A DNA stretch of 64,000 bases, from assembly GCA_048265185.1 (NCBI GenBank), contig JBLXBZ010000005.1, positions 1 through 64,000 on the forward strand. Reading direction: 5' to 3'. The translations under genes were made by a program, and so were the position numbers. Under the pieces are notes generated by a model. It was not told where the DNA came from. It was given only the letters and a program-made list of their open reading frames with translations, and searched no databases. Below are positions 25,185-33,981 of the stretch, in pieces. This DNA is from JBLXBZ01 sp048265185. Lineage in GTDB: Bacteria; Pseudomonadota; Alphaproteobacteria; Rhizobiales; Stappiaceae. The stretch's first letter is position 1, and every line of letters begins with the position of its first letter.

Positions 25185-27179
25185 TCAGAGCTCTACGGGA
25201 TGCTCTGGCGCGGCTTGCACCAGTTGGGATTCCGGGGACTGAACGAGGTTAAGGTATCGCTCGAACTGAACGAGAATGTCGGCGATCAATTGGTCGCGGG
25301 TCATGCCCATGACGTCATAACCGCGCACGCCGTTGGAGAAATAGGTCCTGGCTTCATACCGGTAGTCCGATTTGGTGGCGCCTATGGTGGAGAAGGACGG
25401 TAGCCGGTGAGAAGCGACGCTGACGCCATAGACGAAATCGCGACCTTCTTCCGCGTGGGAGCGCAGCTCCACGGCGCCGGTTTCCTCCACCAGAACCTCC
25501 GCCGAACGACCTCGGGCGATGAGCTCCTTGGAGATTTGCTCGAGGGCGGGGTGGACTTCCGTTTTGATGAACCGTTGAATTTCCTTCTCGGTTGGAGCGC
25601 GTAGGATCAACGCGAGACGCCGCTGCCATGTCAGGCCGGAGGCGGGTTGGGCGGCGGGCGGAGCGGCGATGGAGGCGGCGGCCCTTTGTTGGGCGACGTC
25701 GGCGCGCATGCCTTTCACAAGACCCCAGACCAACATCAAAATGACTATGGTGAAGGGCAATGCGCTGGCGATGGTCACCGATTGCAAGGCGCCCAGCCCC
25801 CCCGCCAGCAACAGCAGCGACGCGGTCACCCCCTCGAAGGCGCACCAGAAAACCCTTTGGCCGGTGGTGGTTTCAGATTCGCCGCCGGCGGCGATGGAGT
25901 CCACCACCAGCGAGCCGGAATCTGAAGAGGTGACGAAGAACACAGCCACCAAAATCACCGCTAACGTGGAGGTCAGCGCCGGCATGGGCAGATATTCAAA
26001 GAAGCGGAACAGTCCGACGGAGACGTCCGCCGCGACAGCCTTGCCCAATTCACCCGCCGCGACGCCGGTGTCGATGAAAATCGCCGTGTTGCCGAAGACC
26101 GTCATCCAGAAAAAGGTGAAGCCGGCGGGGATGAAAAGAACTGCGGTGATGAACTCGCGCACCGTGCGGCCACGGGAAATGCGAGCGATGAACATGCCGA
26201 CGAAGGGGGACCAGGAAATCCACCAGGCCCAGTAAAACAGCGTCCAGCCATCGATCCAGGGCGTGGGCTCATAGGCGTAAATATTGAAGGTGCGTAGCAC
26301 GAATGAATCGAGATAGAGGCCAATATTTTGAACAAAGTCACGGAAAATCGCCGCCGTGGGGCCAACCATCAGTACGAACAGCATCAGAAGGATGGCGATG
26401 ATGAGATTGGCTTCGGAGAGGATGCGCACGCCCTTGTCCAGACCGGTGACCACGGAAATGGTCGCCAGAGCGGTGATGACGGCGATGAGCGGCAATTGAA
26501 TTTCAAGGCTTATCGGCAGACCAAAAAGATAATTAAGGCCGGAGTTAATCTGGCTGACGCCTAGCCCCAGGGATGTGGCGATGCCGAAAACGGTGCCGAC
26601 AATGGCGAAAATATCCACCGCATGCCCAATCGGCCCGTTAATGCGCTCCTTCAGCAGAGGATAAAGGCCGGAGCGAATTGTCAAAGGCAGATTATAGCGA
26701 TAGCCGAAATAGGCGAGGGACAGGCCCACCACCGCGTAAATCGCCCAAGCGTGGATGCCCCAATGGAAGAAGACGATGGACATGGCCTCGCGTGTGGCTT
26801 CGATGGAGCGCGGCTCTCCCGTGGGTGGTTTCATGAAGTGGGTCATCGGCTCGCCCACCGCGTAAAACATCAGGCCGATGCCCATTCCGGCGGCGAAGAG
26901 CATGGCGATCCAAGACGTGAACCGGAAATCAGGGGTTGAATCGTCCGGACCGAGCTTGAGCTGCCCATTTTTTCCCATGCACAACAGCAAAACCGTGATG
27001 AGGAAAATCCCTACCGAGAGTAGATAGAACCAGCCGAAACTGGCCAGTATGCTGGATTGCATGTGACCAAAAAAGGCGCCGGCCTGGTCGGGGGCGATGA
27101 CGCCCACCGCAAGAAACAGGCAAATAATCAATACCGATCCAAAAAAGACCGGCGGATTGATGACAAATGGTTTGAACAC
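25185..27179 (-). CDS. BCCT-family betaine/choline/carnitine transporter
   Basis: A protein of about 664 residues with 12 transmembrane segments and the BCCT signature (FYWAWWISWSPFVGMFIARISRGRTVREF) plus GMGIGLMFYAVGEP. I choose the GTG at 27179 because GGAG lies 8 bases before it; the open frame reaches a TTG at 27203 with no ribosome site. The C-terminal region of about 160 residues after the last helix is long, as in BetT-type choline transporters, where it senses osmotic state. Substrate likely choline or glycine betaine. Confidence 0.9.
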   Translation of the reverse strand: MFKPFVINPPVFFGSVLIICLFLAVGVIAPDQAGAFFGHMQSSILASFGWFYLLSVGIFLITVLLLCMGKNGQLKLGPDDSTPDFRFTSWIAMLFAAGMGIGLMFYAVGEPMTHFMKPPTGEPRSIEATREAMSIVFFHWGIHAWAIYAVVGLSLAYFGYRYNLPLTIRSGLYPLLKERINGPIGHAVDIFAIVGTVFGIATSLGLGVSQINSGLNYLFGLPISLEIQLPLIAVITALATISVVTGLDKGVRILSEANLIIAILLMLFVLMVGPTAAIFRDFVQNIGLYLDSFVLRTFNIYAYEPTPWIDGWTLFYWAWWISWSPFVGMFIARISRGRTVREFITAVLFIPAGFTFFWMTVFGNTAIFIDTGVAAGELGKAVAADVSVGLFRFFEYLPMPALTSTLAVILVAVFFVTSSDSGSLVVDSIAAGGESETTTGQRVFWCAFEGVTASLLLLAGGLGALQSVTIASALPFTIVILMLVWGLVKGMRADVAQQRAAASIAAPPAAQPASGLTWQRRLALILRAPTEKEIQRFIKTEVHPALEQISKELIARGRSAEVLVEETGAVELRSHAEEGRDFVYGVSVASHRLPSFSTIGATKSDYRYEARTYFSNGVRGYDVMGMTRDQLIADILVQFERYLNLVQSPESQLVQAAPEHPVEL

Positions 27180-27981
27180 TTCAATTCTCCAATGTCGAGC
27201 CAAGGAGGTGACAGCTTTAACGCGCGGCGCGACACCTTGTCGTCAGGGGCGTCAATCGTGAGGTTGAAGGCGCGAAACTATCTCTGAGGAAGAGAGGAGG
27301 ACCATACGCGCCTGTTAAATTTATTTTATAGATATCATAGAGAACTTTATACGTCGATATCATTATGTTTGAGATAAATTTGAAACGCTCTGATATTTGA
27401 AGGACATTTTTAATCTTCCTCTCGAACTGCGTGCGAGAGTTTTCTCGTTAAGATTGATAAACAAGAAATTTAAAGTATTTATATTTGTAAATAATATGTC
27501 ATATCGTTCTTATTAAAGAATAATACTAATTTATACATAATTTTTACTTTAAATTAAAGTGCGAGATTTCTTTTATTTATTTGAAAGACTGCAGTTTTGA
27601 GAAATTGGAATTCGCTTCTGAGCAGGCGCGCACGCGGGCTTTCATCTAAAATTATTAAATGAAGTAAATAGGCTATCGCCCTAGGGCGGGCGGCGCGGTT
27701 TCGCACAAAATCTGAAATGTCGCCGATATGTGATTTATGTCAAATAACGCAGAGCGAAAAAGGGGTTTAATCGTAAAAGTTTACATCATAAGTTGTTAAA
27801 CGCTTTGTTTTTAAATATTTTTTTCATAAAGTGACGTTAGGGAAAATAGGGAAAAGCATAAAGTTGTAAAATAGACTTTTATGTGAGCGCAGGCCGTTGT
27901 GATCGCCGATGAGGCGCTCTCTATCAGGCTATGGGGATTGTCGATGAATGGCGGCGTTTTAATAAGGACGGGAGAGCTGTT
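27180..27981. other. Long AT-rich intergenic region
   Basis: About 800 bases between the divergent BCCT and aminotransferase genes, much richer in A and T than its surroundings, mainly 27300-27660 and 27710-27900. It contains a CGCCCTAGGGCG palindrome at 27677-27688 and several poly-T and poly-A runs. No gene, IS end or tRNA is recognisable. It must hold the promoters of both flanking genes. Confidence 0.6.
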
Positions 27982-29304
27982 ATGAGTGATGCGAAGCAAT
28001 CTGCGATTGCGAACCGTTTGGCGATTGAAGGCGGAAGTCCGGTTCGAACCGAACCGTTGCCTTGGGAGCTTCCCGGCGCTCACTGGATTGGCGAAGAGGA
28101 GCGCGCGCTTGTGGAGCGCGTGGTTCTGGCGCAAAGTCCTTTCCGCTTTTATGGTCCGAACCCGCAGCATATGGTTGAAACGCTGGAGAGCGAATGGCGT
28201 GAGACTTACGGCCATCGCCATGCGCTGGCGGTTTCTTCGGGAACCGCGGCGCTTTCGATCGCTCTTTCGGCTTTGGCGATCGGCCCCGGGGACGAGGTTC
28301 TTGTGAGCGGCTATATGTGGGTGAGCTGCGTTTCCGCCATCGTGCGCGCCGGCGCCATTCCCCGCCTTGTGGATATCGATGAAACATTCTGCATCGACCC
28401 GCAGGATATGGAGCGCAAAATCAATGAGCGCACCCGCGCCGTTTTGCTGGTGCATATGAGCGGCGCTCCGGGCAATGTTCGCGATATCGCCGCCATCGCC
28501 AAGAAACATGACATTCATCTTATCGAAGATTGCGCTCAAGCGGCCGGCGCCAGCCAGAACGGCGTCCCGGTGGGCCGCTTCGGCGATATCGCCACCTTTA
28601 GTTTTCAGCTCAACAAGAACATGACCGCCGGCGACGGCGGCATGATCGTCGCCAATGACGATGAGCTTTTCCGTCGGATCGTCGCGCTCCATGATCTGGG
28701 TTATGCGCGCAATGACGCCGGGCGTTTGGACACCAGCGACGAGACTTGCCAATTATGGGGAATCGGCGCGCGCATGTCAGACCTCGCCGGCGCCATGGCG
28801 CTGGCGCAATCGCGTAAGCTGGGGCAAATCACCGGGGCCATGCGCTCGGCCAAATGGCGCATCCGCGAAGCCTTGGCGGACATTAAGCAAATCACCTTCC
28901 GAGAAATTCCCGACCCCGCCGGCGATAGTGGTCCTTTCATGATCACGACGTTTCCCGACGCGGATATTTGCGCGCGTTTCGTCGAGGCCCTGAAGGCGGA
29001 GGGGCTGCGCGGTCCGGCCGGCTCCTTGAGCTGCGTCTCCATGCGCGAATGGGGGCTGCATTGGTATTTCAACATACCCAGCCTCACGGGCAAGCGCTCC
29101 AACAGCCGCGACGGGTTTCCCTGGACCCATCCGTTGAACGCTTTCGCTGAAGAAATCGACTACCACCGCGGCGCCTTGCCCAAATGCGATGATTTGCACG
29201 ACCGTTCATCGTTGCTCTCCATCGCCTCCAAGCTATCCGACGAGGACGTGGACGACATTATTCTCGCTTTCCGCAAAGTCGCGCACGCCTTGTTTAATCG
29301 TTGA
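27982..29304 (+). CDS. DegT/DnrJ/EryC1/StrS-type aminotransferase, inosose-aminotransferase-like
   Basis: A 440-residue PLP enzyme; the ATG at 27982 follows AAGGACGGGAG. Fold-I features: ALAVSSGTAALSIALSAL, the EDCAQAAGA aspartate that holds the PLP ring nitrogen, and FSFQLNKNMTAGDGG, where the Lys forms the Schiff base. The FQxNKxMTxGDGG context and the EGGSPVR N-terminus resemble StsC-type L-glutamine:scyllo-inosose aminotransferases and rhizopine MosB more than sugar-nucleotide aminotransferases. The next gene, a GMC oxidoreductase, could supply the keto substrate. First gene of a four-gene operon. Confidence 0.85.
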   Translation: MSDAKQSAIANRLAIEGGSPVRTEPLPWELPGAHWIGEEERALVERVVLAQSPFRFYGPNPQHMVETLESEWRETYGHRHALAVSSGTAALSIALSALAIGPGDEVLVSGYMWVSCVSAIVRAGAIPRLVDIDETFCIDPQDMERKINERTRAVLLVHMSGAPGNVRDIAAIAKKHDIHLIEDCAQAAGASQNGVPVGRFGDIATFSFQLNKNMTAGDGGMIVANDDELFRRIVALHDLGYARNDAGRLDTSDETCQLWGIGARMSDLAGAMALAQSRKLGQITGAMRSAKWRIREALADIKQITFREIPDPAGDSGPFMITTFPDADICARFVEALKAEGLRGPAGSLSCVSMREWGLHWYFNIPSLTGKRSNSRDGFPWTHPLNAFAEEIDYHRGALPKCDDLHDRSSLLSIASKLSDEDVDDIILAFRKVAHALFNR

Positions 29305-29317
29305 GTTGTGAGGAAAA

Positions 29318-30814
29318 ATGCCTAATTTATCTTCAATCCTGACGTCCAATCCATTTGCGATTTCCAAGGCGACCACCAATATCGACGTTCTTGTGGTGGG
29401 TTCCGGCACCGCCGGCGTCACCAGCGCCATCGAGTTGGCGCGTAAAGGTCTCTCCGTCGTCATTCTGGAGGCCGGTCCCTTCGTTTTGCCCAGCCATGTG
29501 GGCTCCACTCCTTTCCGTAGCCGCAGCGATTTGGCGCCGGAAATCCATAATCTGGTGCGCTATAGAACCGCTTGGACGGACCGGGAGCATTTCCGGGAAG
29601 ACGTCGCCTGTCCTTTGAACAGCGACGCTTGGTCGGCGGTTGGCGGGCGCACCCTGTTCTGGGGCGGCTGCACGCCGCGGTTTTCTCAATGGGACTTCGC
29701 CGATTGGCCGTTTGATTATGAAGATTTCGCCGCTTATTACGAGCAGGCGGAAGATCTGATGCATGTCTCCGGGCGCAGCGAGAAACGGCCGCCGTTCTTC
29801 CGCGGCGAGGCTCAGGACACGATTTTGCGCCGCTTGGCGGAAGCGGGCATCAAGGGCGAGCACGCGACTTTGGGCGTTGACACGCAGGAGCCGCGCAATG
29901 GGCATATCCCTCGTGGTTTCGACTGCGCCGCCGATCGACTGCTGCGCAGCGGGCTCATGAGCCGGGAGGTGGCCCGGGGCCGCATCGTTCTGGTTCCCGA
30001 CACCATCGTTGAGCAAGTGGATCACAATGGCTCGAAAGTCACCGGATTGATCATTCGCGGCGCCGAAGACGAGCGCCGTTACCGCCTGACCGCGCGTCAT
30101 TACACCCTCGCGGGCGGCGCGATCCAGTCAACCCGCTTGGCGCTGGCCTCCGGTTTGAAAGAGCTCCATCCCCACGTAGGCTCTTATATCGCCGATCATC
30201 TGTTTATTCAGGGGCTTTTCAAGCTGAAGGAGCCGTTGAAAGAGCCGATTTACGCCTTCATTCCGCCGACGGAAGATCGTCCCTATCATATTCAGCTTCA
30301 AGGGCCTTTCGCGGAGACCTGGTATTCTCCTTATCATGCGACGGTGTGGCTCGATTGCGATCCGGAGGGATTGTATTTGCTGGCTTATTGCTTTGGCGTT
30401 GGCGAGGCGGTGGAAAGCAATGAGGTCACTTTGCGCACGCAAAAGAGCGACGGCCCGGGCGACATGGGAAAATACGCGGTTCTGGCTGATAGAACCGCCA
30501 ATGACTTGCGCATTCTTGACGAAATGGCGGCGTTTCTGCCTCAGGTGGCCGAGGGCGTTGGCGCGGAGCTGGTGCGTAGTCAGGTCAATGCGCCGGGTTC
30601 GGCGCTTCATGAAATCGGCGGTCTTCGCATGTCGGCCGAGCCCGGCGAGGGCGTGACCGACACTTATGGGCGGTTCTGGTCTTTGCCCAATCTTTCGGTC
30701 GCCGATTCCGCCGCCTGGCCCTCCCAAGGGTCCGCCAACAGCTATTTGACCATCACGGCCTGGTCTTTGCGTCATGCTCAAGGCGTGGCCGACAGCCTCG
30801 CAGATAAAGGATAA
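29318..30814 (+). CDS. GMC-family FAD-dependent oxidoreductase
   Basis: A 498-residue flavoprotein with the N-terminal dinucleotide fold (DVLVVGSGTAGVTSAIELA, 23-41), the FWGG segment, and a GMC C-terminus with the catalytic-type His in ALHEIGGLRM and the closing SQGSANSYLTI. No signal peptide, so cytoplasmic. GMC enzymes oxidise alcohols, sugars or cyclitols to carbonyls. Thirteen bases after the aminotransferase gene, it probably makes the ketone that is then aminated; substrate inferred only. Confidence 0.87.
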   Translation: MPNLSSILTSNPFAISKATTNIDVLVVGSGTAGVTSAIELARKGLSVVILEAGPFVLPSHVGSTPFRSRSDLAPEIHNLVRYRTAWTDREHFREDVACPLNSDAWSAVGGRTLFWGGCTPRFSQWDFADWPFDYEDFAAYYEQAEDLMHVSGRSEKRPPFFRGEAQDTILRRLAEAGIKGEHATLGVDTQEPRNGHIPRGFDCAADRLLRSGLMSREVARGRIVLVPDTIVEQVDHNGSKVTGLIIRGAEDERRYRLTARHYTLAGGAIQSTRLALASGLKELHPHVGSYIADHLFIQGLFKLKEPLKEPIYAFIPPTEDRPYHIQLQGPFAETWYSPYHATVWLDCDPEGLYLLAYCFGVGEAVESNEVTLRTQKSDGPGDMGKYAVLADRTANDLRILDEMAAFLPQVAEGVGAELVRSQVNAPGSALHEIGGLRMSAEPGEGVTDTYGRFWSLPNLSVADSAAWPSQGSANSYLTITAWSLRHAQGVADSLADKG

Positions 30815-30817
30815 GTC

Positions 30818-32152
30818 ATGCTCTTTCGTCTGGTGGCGTTGGCTGCTTTGTTCGGCTTTTTGTTTGGGTTTGACGAAGGCGTTATCGCCGGCGCGCTCCC
30901 TTTCATCACCAATACTTTCGATATTTCGACCACGGGCGAAGGTTTCGTCACCGCGGCGGTTCCTCTGGGGGCCGTCGCCGGCGCGATTTTGGCGGCCATG
31001 TGGGCCGACAGTCTCGGGCGCCGTTACGTGCTTATCATCTGCTCGATGTTGTTCGGCGCCGGGGCTATCGCCAGCGGGCTGTCCAACGGCGAGACCTTTC
31101 TGACCATTGCGCGCCTTATATTGGGCGTCGCGATCGGCGCCTCCGCCATGGCGGCGCCTATGTTTCTGGCCGAGCTCGCCCCCGCCCGCTACCGCGGCGC
31201 GGTGGTCTCCGCCTTTCAGCTCATGATCACCGTAGGGATCTTGTTCTCCTATCTGTTGGATATGGTCTTGGAGCCCTTGGGGGCGTGGCGCTGGATGCTG
31301 GGTCTTGGGGCCGTTCCCGCCGTTGTGACCTTGATCGGCATTTACTTTGCGCCGGAAAGCCCGCGCTGGCTCGCCGCCAATGGGCGCAGCAAGGAGGCCG
31401 AGGCCGTCATCGCCTCGGTTCAACCTGAGCTGAGCGCGGAGGACGCCAAAAAAATCGTTGGAGAAATCGAAGCCACGCATTCCTCCGGCGCGCCGACGGC
31501 GGATTGGTCGGTGTTTCTTTCCGACAAGATCAAGCCCATAGCAATTTTCGCCATCACCGCCTTTCTGCTGCAACAGGTCAGCGGCATTAACGCGGTGATC
31601 TATTACGCGCCCACGATTTTGGGGCACGCTGGCTTTGACGGCACAAGCACTCAGCTCGCCGCCACCGTCGGCATTGGCGTCGTTAACGTGTTGATGACCG
31701 TGGTCGCCATGTTCACGGTGGATAAATTCGGCCGCCGGCCCTTGTTCATTCTGGGCTTTATCGGCACGGCTTGCAGTCTTGGGGTCATCGCTGTGGCCAT
31801 GCAAGGGAGCGGCGACGGCATGGCCTCTCTCGCTCTGGCTGGTCTTTTCGCCTATATCGCTTTTTTCGCCGTCAGTCTCGGGCCGTTGCCATGGCTTTAC
31901 ATGTCTGAATTGTTCCCGCTGGCCCTGCGCTCCAAGGGCATGGCCATGGCTTCCGTGGCCAATTGGTCGTGCAACTTTGTCGTGGTGTTTCTTTTTCCCG
32001 TGGTGGTTGGGGCTGCGGGGGCTGCGGCGACATTTGCGATTTTCTGCGCCTTTTGCGTCTTCGGCGCGATCTTTGCCTGGAAATACGCGCCGGAAACCAA
32101 GGGCGTCAGCCTTGAGGATCTGGAGAAGCGGACCGCTACGGCCAAGGCATGA
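30818..32152 (+). CDS. MFS sugar-porter transporter 1
   Basis: A 444-residue, 12-helix major facilitator of the sugar porter family (GFLFGFDEGVIAGALPFI, DSLGRR, PESPRWL, LLQQVSGINAVIYYAP, DKFGRRP, PETKG). The QQVSGIN motif is common to xylose, galactose and inositol carriers. An AAGGA site precedes the start. It lies 3 bp after the GMC gene and overlaps the next transporter by 4 bases. Confidence 0.9.
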   Translation: MLFRLVALAALFGFLFGFDEGVIAGALPFITNTFDISTTGEGFVTAAVPLGAVAGAILAAMWADSLGRRYVLIICSMLFGAGAIASGLSNGETFLTIARLILGVAIGASAMAAPMFLAELAPARYRGAVVSAFQLMITVGILFSYLLDMVLEPLGAWRWMLGLGAVPAVVTLIGIYFAPESPRWLAANGRSKEAEAVIASVQPELSAEDAKKIVGEIEATHSSGAPTADWSVFLSDKIKPIAIFAITAFLLQQVSGINAVIYYAPTILGHAGFDGTSTQLAATVGIGVVNVLMTVVAMFTVDKFGRRPLFILGFIGTACSLGVIAVAMQGSGDGMASLALAGLFAYIAFFAVSLGPLPWLYMSELFPLALRSKGMAMASVANWSCNFVVVFLFPVVVGAAGAAATFAIFCAFCVFGAIFAWKYAPETKGVSLEDLEKRTATAKA

Positions 32153-33507
32153 GCGCTTTAAAGCCTGATGTGGGGCCATTGCCCTTCGCGCTTTGCAGGG
32201 TCGCGGTCGTGACCCTGTGCGGCGGCTTGCTGTTTGGTTATAGCACGGCCAGCATCGCCGGCTGGCTGGAACCTATCGCCGGCGAATATGGTCTGGGTCT
32301 TTCCCAGCAAGAATATTTCACCGGGTCGCTGGTGTTTTGCTGTTTTCTGGGAGCGGCGGCGGCGGGGCCGTTGGCGCGCGCCTTGGGGCGGCGAAAAACC
32401 TTGGCCTTGGCTTTTTTGCTCGCGCTGGCGGGCTATGGGCTCACGAGCCTGCATCCAGACCTCTTTTGGCTGGTGGCGGCGCGCATGCTTATGGGGTTGG
32501 CGGTTGGCCTGTCGTCTATGGCCGCGCCCATGTACGCTGGGGAGGCGACGGCGCCAAAAAATCGCGGCGCGGTGGTGTCTTTGTTTCAATTGGCGGTGAC
32601 GCTTGGCATTTTGGCCGCCTACGCGGGACCTTTGATCATGACTGATCCGGCGGCTTGGCCTTTGGCCATTGGCGGTGGGGGAATGATCGCGGTGGCGGGG
32701 CTTTTGGCGCTGGCGAGCGTGCCGGAAAGCCCGGTCTGGCTGGGCGGACGGGGAGAGAAAGAAGAGGCGGCGCGGACGGCGCGCGCTCTGGGGTTTGACT
32801 ATGAGGCTCCGCCTGCGCGTCCGGCGGCGACGCCGGATTTTCGCGCGCTTGTGAGCCGGGGCGCCACCATGTCGGTTCTTATGCTGTGTTGCGGTATGTT
32901 TATCTTGCAAAACCTCAGCGGCATCGACGGCATACTTTATTACGCTCCGTCGATCTTCATCGAGCTTGGCTTCGCCCCCGGGGTGGCCGCTCTTGGCGCC
33001 ACATTCGGTCTTGGCCTGATCAATGTGGCGGCCACGGTGGTCGCCATCGCTACGGTGGACCGCCTGGGTCGCCGGCCTCTGGCTATTTACGGCGCATTGG
33101 TCATGGTGATGGGCCTTTCGGCCGTCGTCGTCTCTCATATGTGGGATTTGCCCATGTTGGGGCTTGTGGGGCTTTGCGTTTATATCGCCGCGTTCGCCCT
33201 CAGTCTTGGGCCATTGCCTTATGTGCTTATGGCGGAGCTGGTTCCCTCGCAAATTCGTGAAACGGGCCTTGCCGCCGCCTCCGCCACCAGCTGGTTGTTC
33301 AACGCGCTTGTGGCGTTGTTTTTCCTGTCCGGCATTTCCCTGTTTGGACTGGCCATGGTCTTTGGCTTTTTCGCGCTGGTGTGCGTTCTGGCGTTGGTGG
33401 TGGCCGTTCTTTGGGCGCCTGAGACGAAGGGGCGCAGTTTGCAGGACATTGAACGCGACGTGGAGGCGGGAGTTCCCTTGCGTCGCATCGGCGCGGCTCA
33501 CGCGTAA
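32149..33507 (+). CDS. MFS sugar-porter transporter 2
   Basis: A 452-residue sugar porter paralogous to its neighbour (LLFGYSTASIAGWL, PESPVWL, ILQNLSGIDGILYYAPS, DRLGRRP, PETKGRSL). The substrate motif differs (QNLSGID in place of QQVSGIN), so the two may carry different compounds or work in opposite directions. Its start overlaps the previous stop by 4 bases; a hairpin follows. Confidence 0.9.
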   Translation: MSALKPDVGPLPFALCRVAVVTLCGGLLFGYSTASIAGWLEPIAGEYGLGLSQQEYFTGSLVFCCFLGAAAAGPLARALGRRKTLALAFLLALAGYGLTSLHPDLFWLVAARMLMGLAVGLSSMAAPMYAGEATAPKNRGAVVSLFQLAVTLGILAAYAGPLIMTDPAAWPLAIGGGGMIAVAGLLALASVPESPVWLGGRGEKEEAARTARALGFDYEAPPARPAATPDFRALVSRGATMSVLMLCCGMFILQNLSGIDGILYYAPSIFIELGFAPGVAALGATFGLGLINVAATVVAIATVDRLGRRPLAIYGALVMVMGLSAVVVSHMWDLPMLGLVGLCVYIAAFALSLGPLPYVLMAELVPSQIRETGLAAASATSWLFNALVALFFLSGISLFGLAMVFGFFALVCVLALVVAVLWAPETKGRSLQDIERDVEAGVPLRRIGAAHA

Positions 33508-33537
33508 AAAAACGCTCGCCGAATCTTCGGCGAGCGT
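33504..33537 (-). terminator. Rho-independent terminator for the heme-receptor operon
   Basis: ACGCTCGCCGA / TCGGCGAGCGT arms with a 4-base loop. On the minus strand the stem is followed by a run of seven T, a strong signal 60 bases past the heme monooxygenase stop. On the plus strand it may also end the MFS operon, with a weaker T tract. Confidence 0.85.
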
Positions 33538-33596
33538 GCGCTCTCTTTGATATTGTCTTGTGACGTCGATGGCTTCATGCCGCAGTTTGCCCGCGG

Positions 33597-33914
33597 TTAT
33601 TTGCCTTCGGTGGTCAAAACTTCAAAGCCTTCGAACTTGGGGCCGCCAAGATACATGGGCTTGTTTTCGCCCGCCCGGCTGTGGGCTTTGACAAAAGCGT
33701 CCGACTTGGTCCAAGCCACAAACGCGTCATAGCTCTCCCACAGAGTGTGCGAAGCGTATAGGGTGTGATCTTCCGCGGCCGGGCCTTTCAGCAGGCGAAA
33801 TTCAATATAACCGGGAACCGTGTTCAAATGGCGCTCCCGGTTCATCCAGACGGCCTCGAAATCCTCTTCCGAACCGCGTTTCACGCTAAAACGATTCATG
33901 GCGATATAAGTCAT
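33597..33914 (-). CDS. hmuQ: IsdG-type heme-degrading monooxygenase (HmuQ/HmuD-like)
   Basis: A 105-residue antibiotic-biosynthesis-monooxygenase-fold protein; the ATG at 33914 follows a GAGGGA site. The IsdG heme-oxygenase triad is in place: Asn7, Trp68 and His78, at nearly the same positions as in IsdG. It opens heme in the cytoplasm and releases iron. It follows the heme receptor gene on the same strand and is the usual heme-degrading partner in rhizobial heme loci. Confidence 0.85.
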   Translation of the reverse strand: MTYIAMNRFSVKRGSEEDFEAVWMNRERHLNTVPGYIEFRLLKGPAAEDHTLYASHTLWESYDAFVAWTKSDAFVKAHSRAGENKPMYLGGPKFEGFEVLTTEGK

Positions 33915-33981
33915 TGTTTTCCCTCTTTGAATTTTCAATTTTCAGTGGCGGCGGCGGCCCTGCGCAGGCCGCCTTCCAGGA

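Noticed and set aside
30128..32179. 683-codon minus-strand open frame over the GMC and MFS genes
   Set aside because: His/Gln/Arg-rich translation typical of an antisense shadow in GC-rich DNA; both overlapping plus-strand genes are clear.
32158..33501. 447-codon minus-strand open frame over MFS transporter 2
   Set aside because: Same kind of shadow; low-complexity basic translation and no ribosome site.
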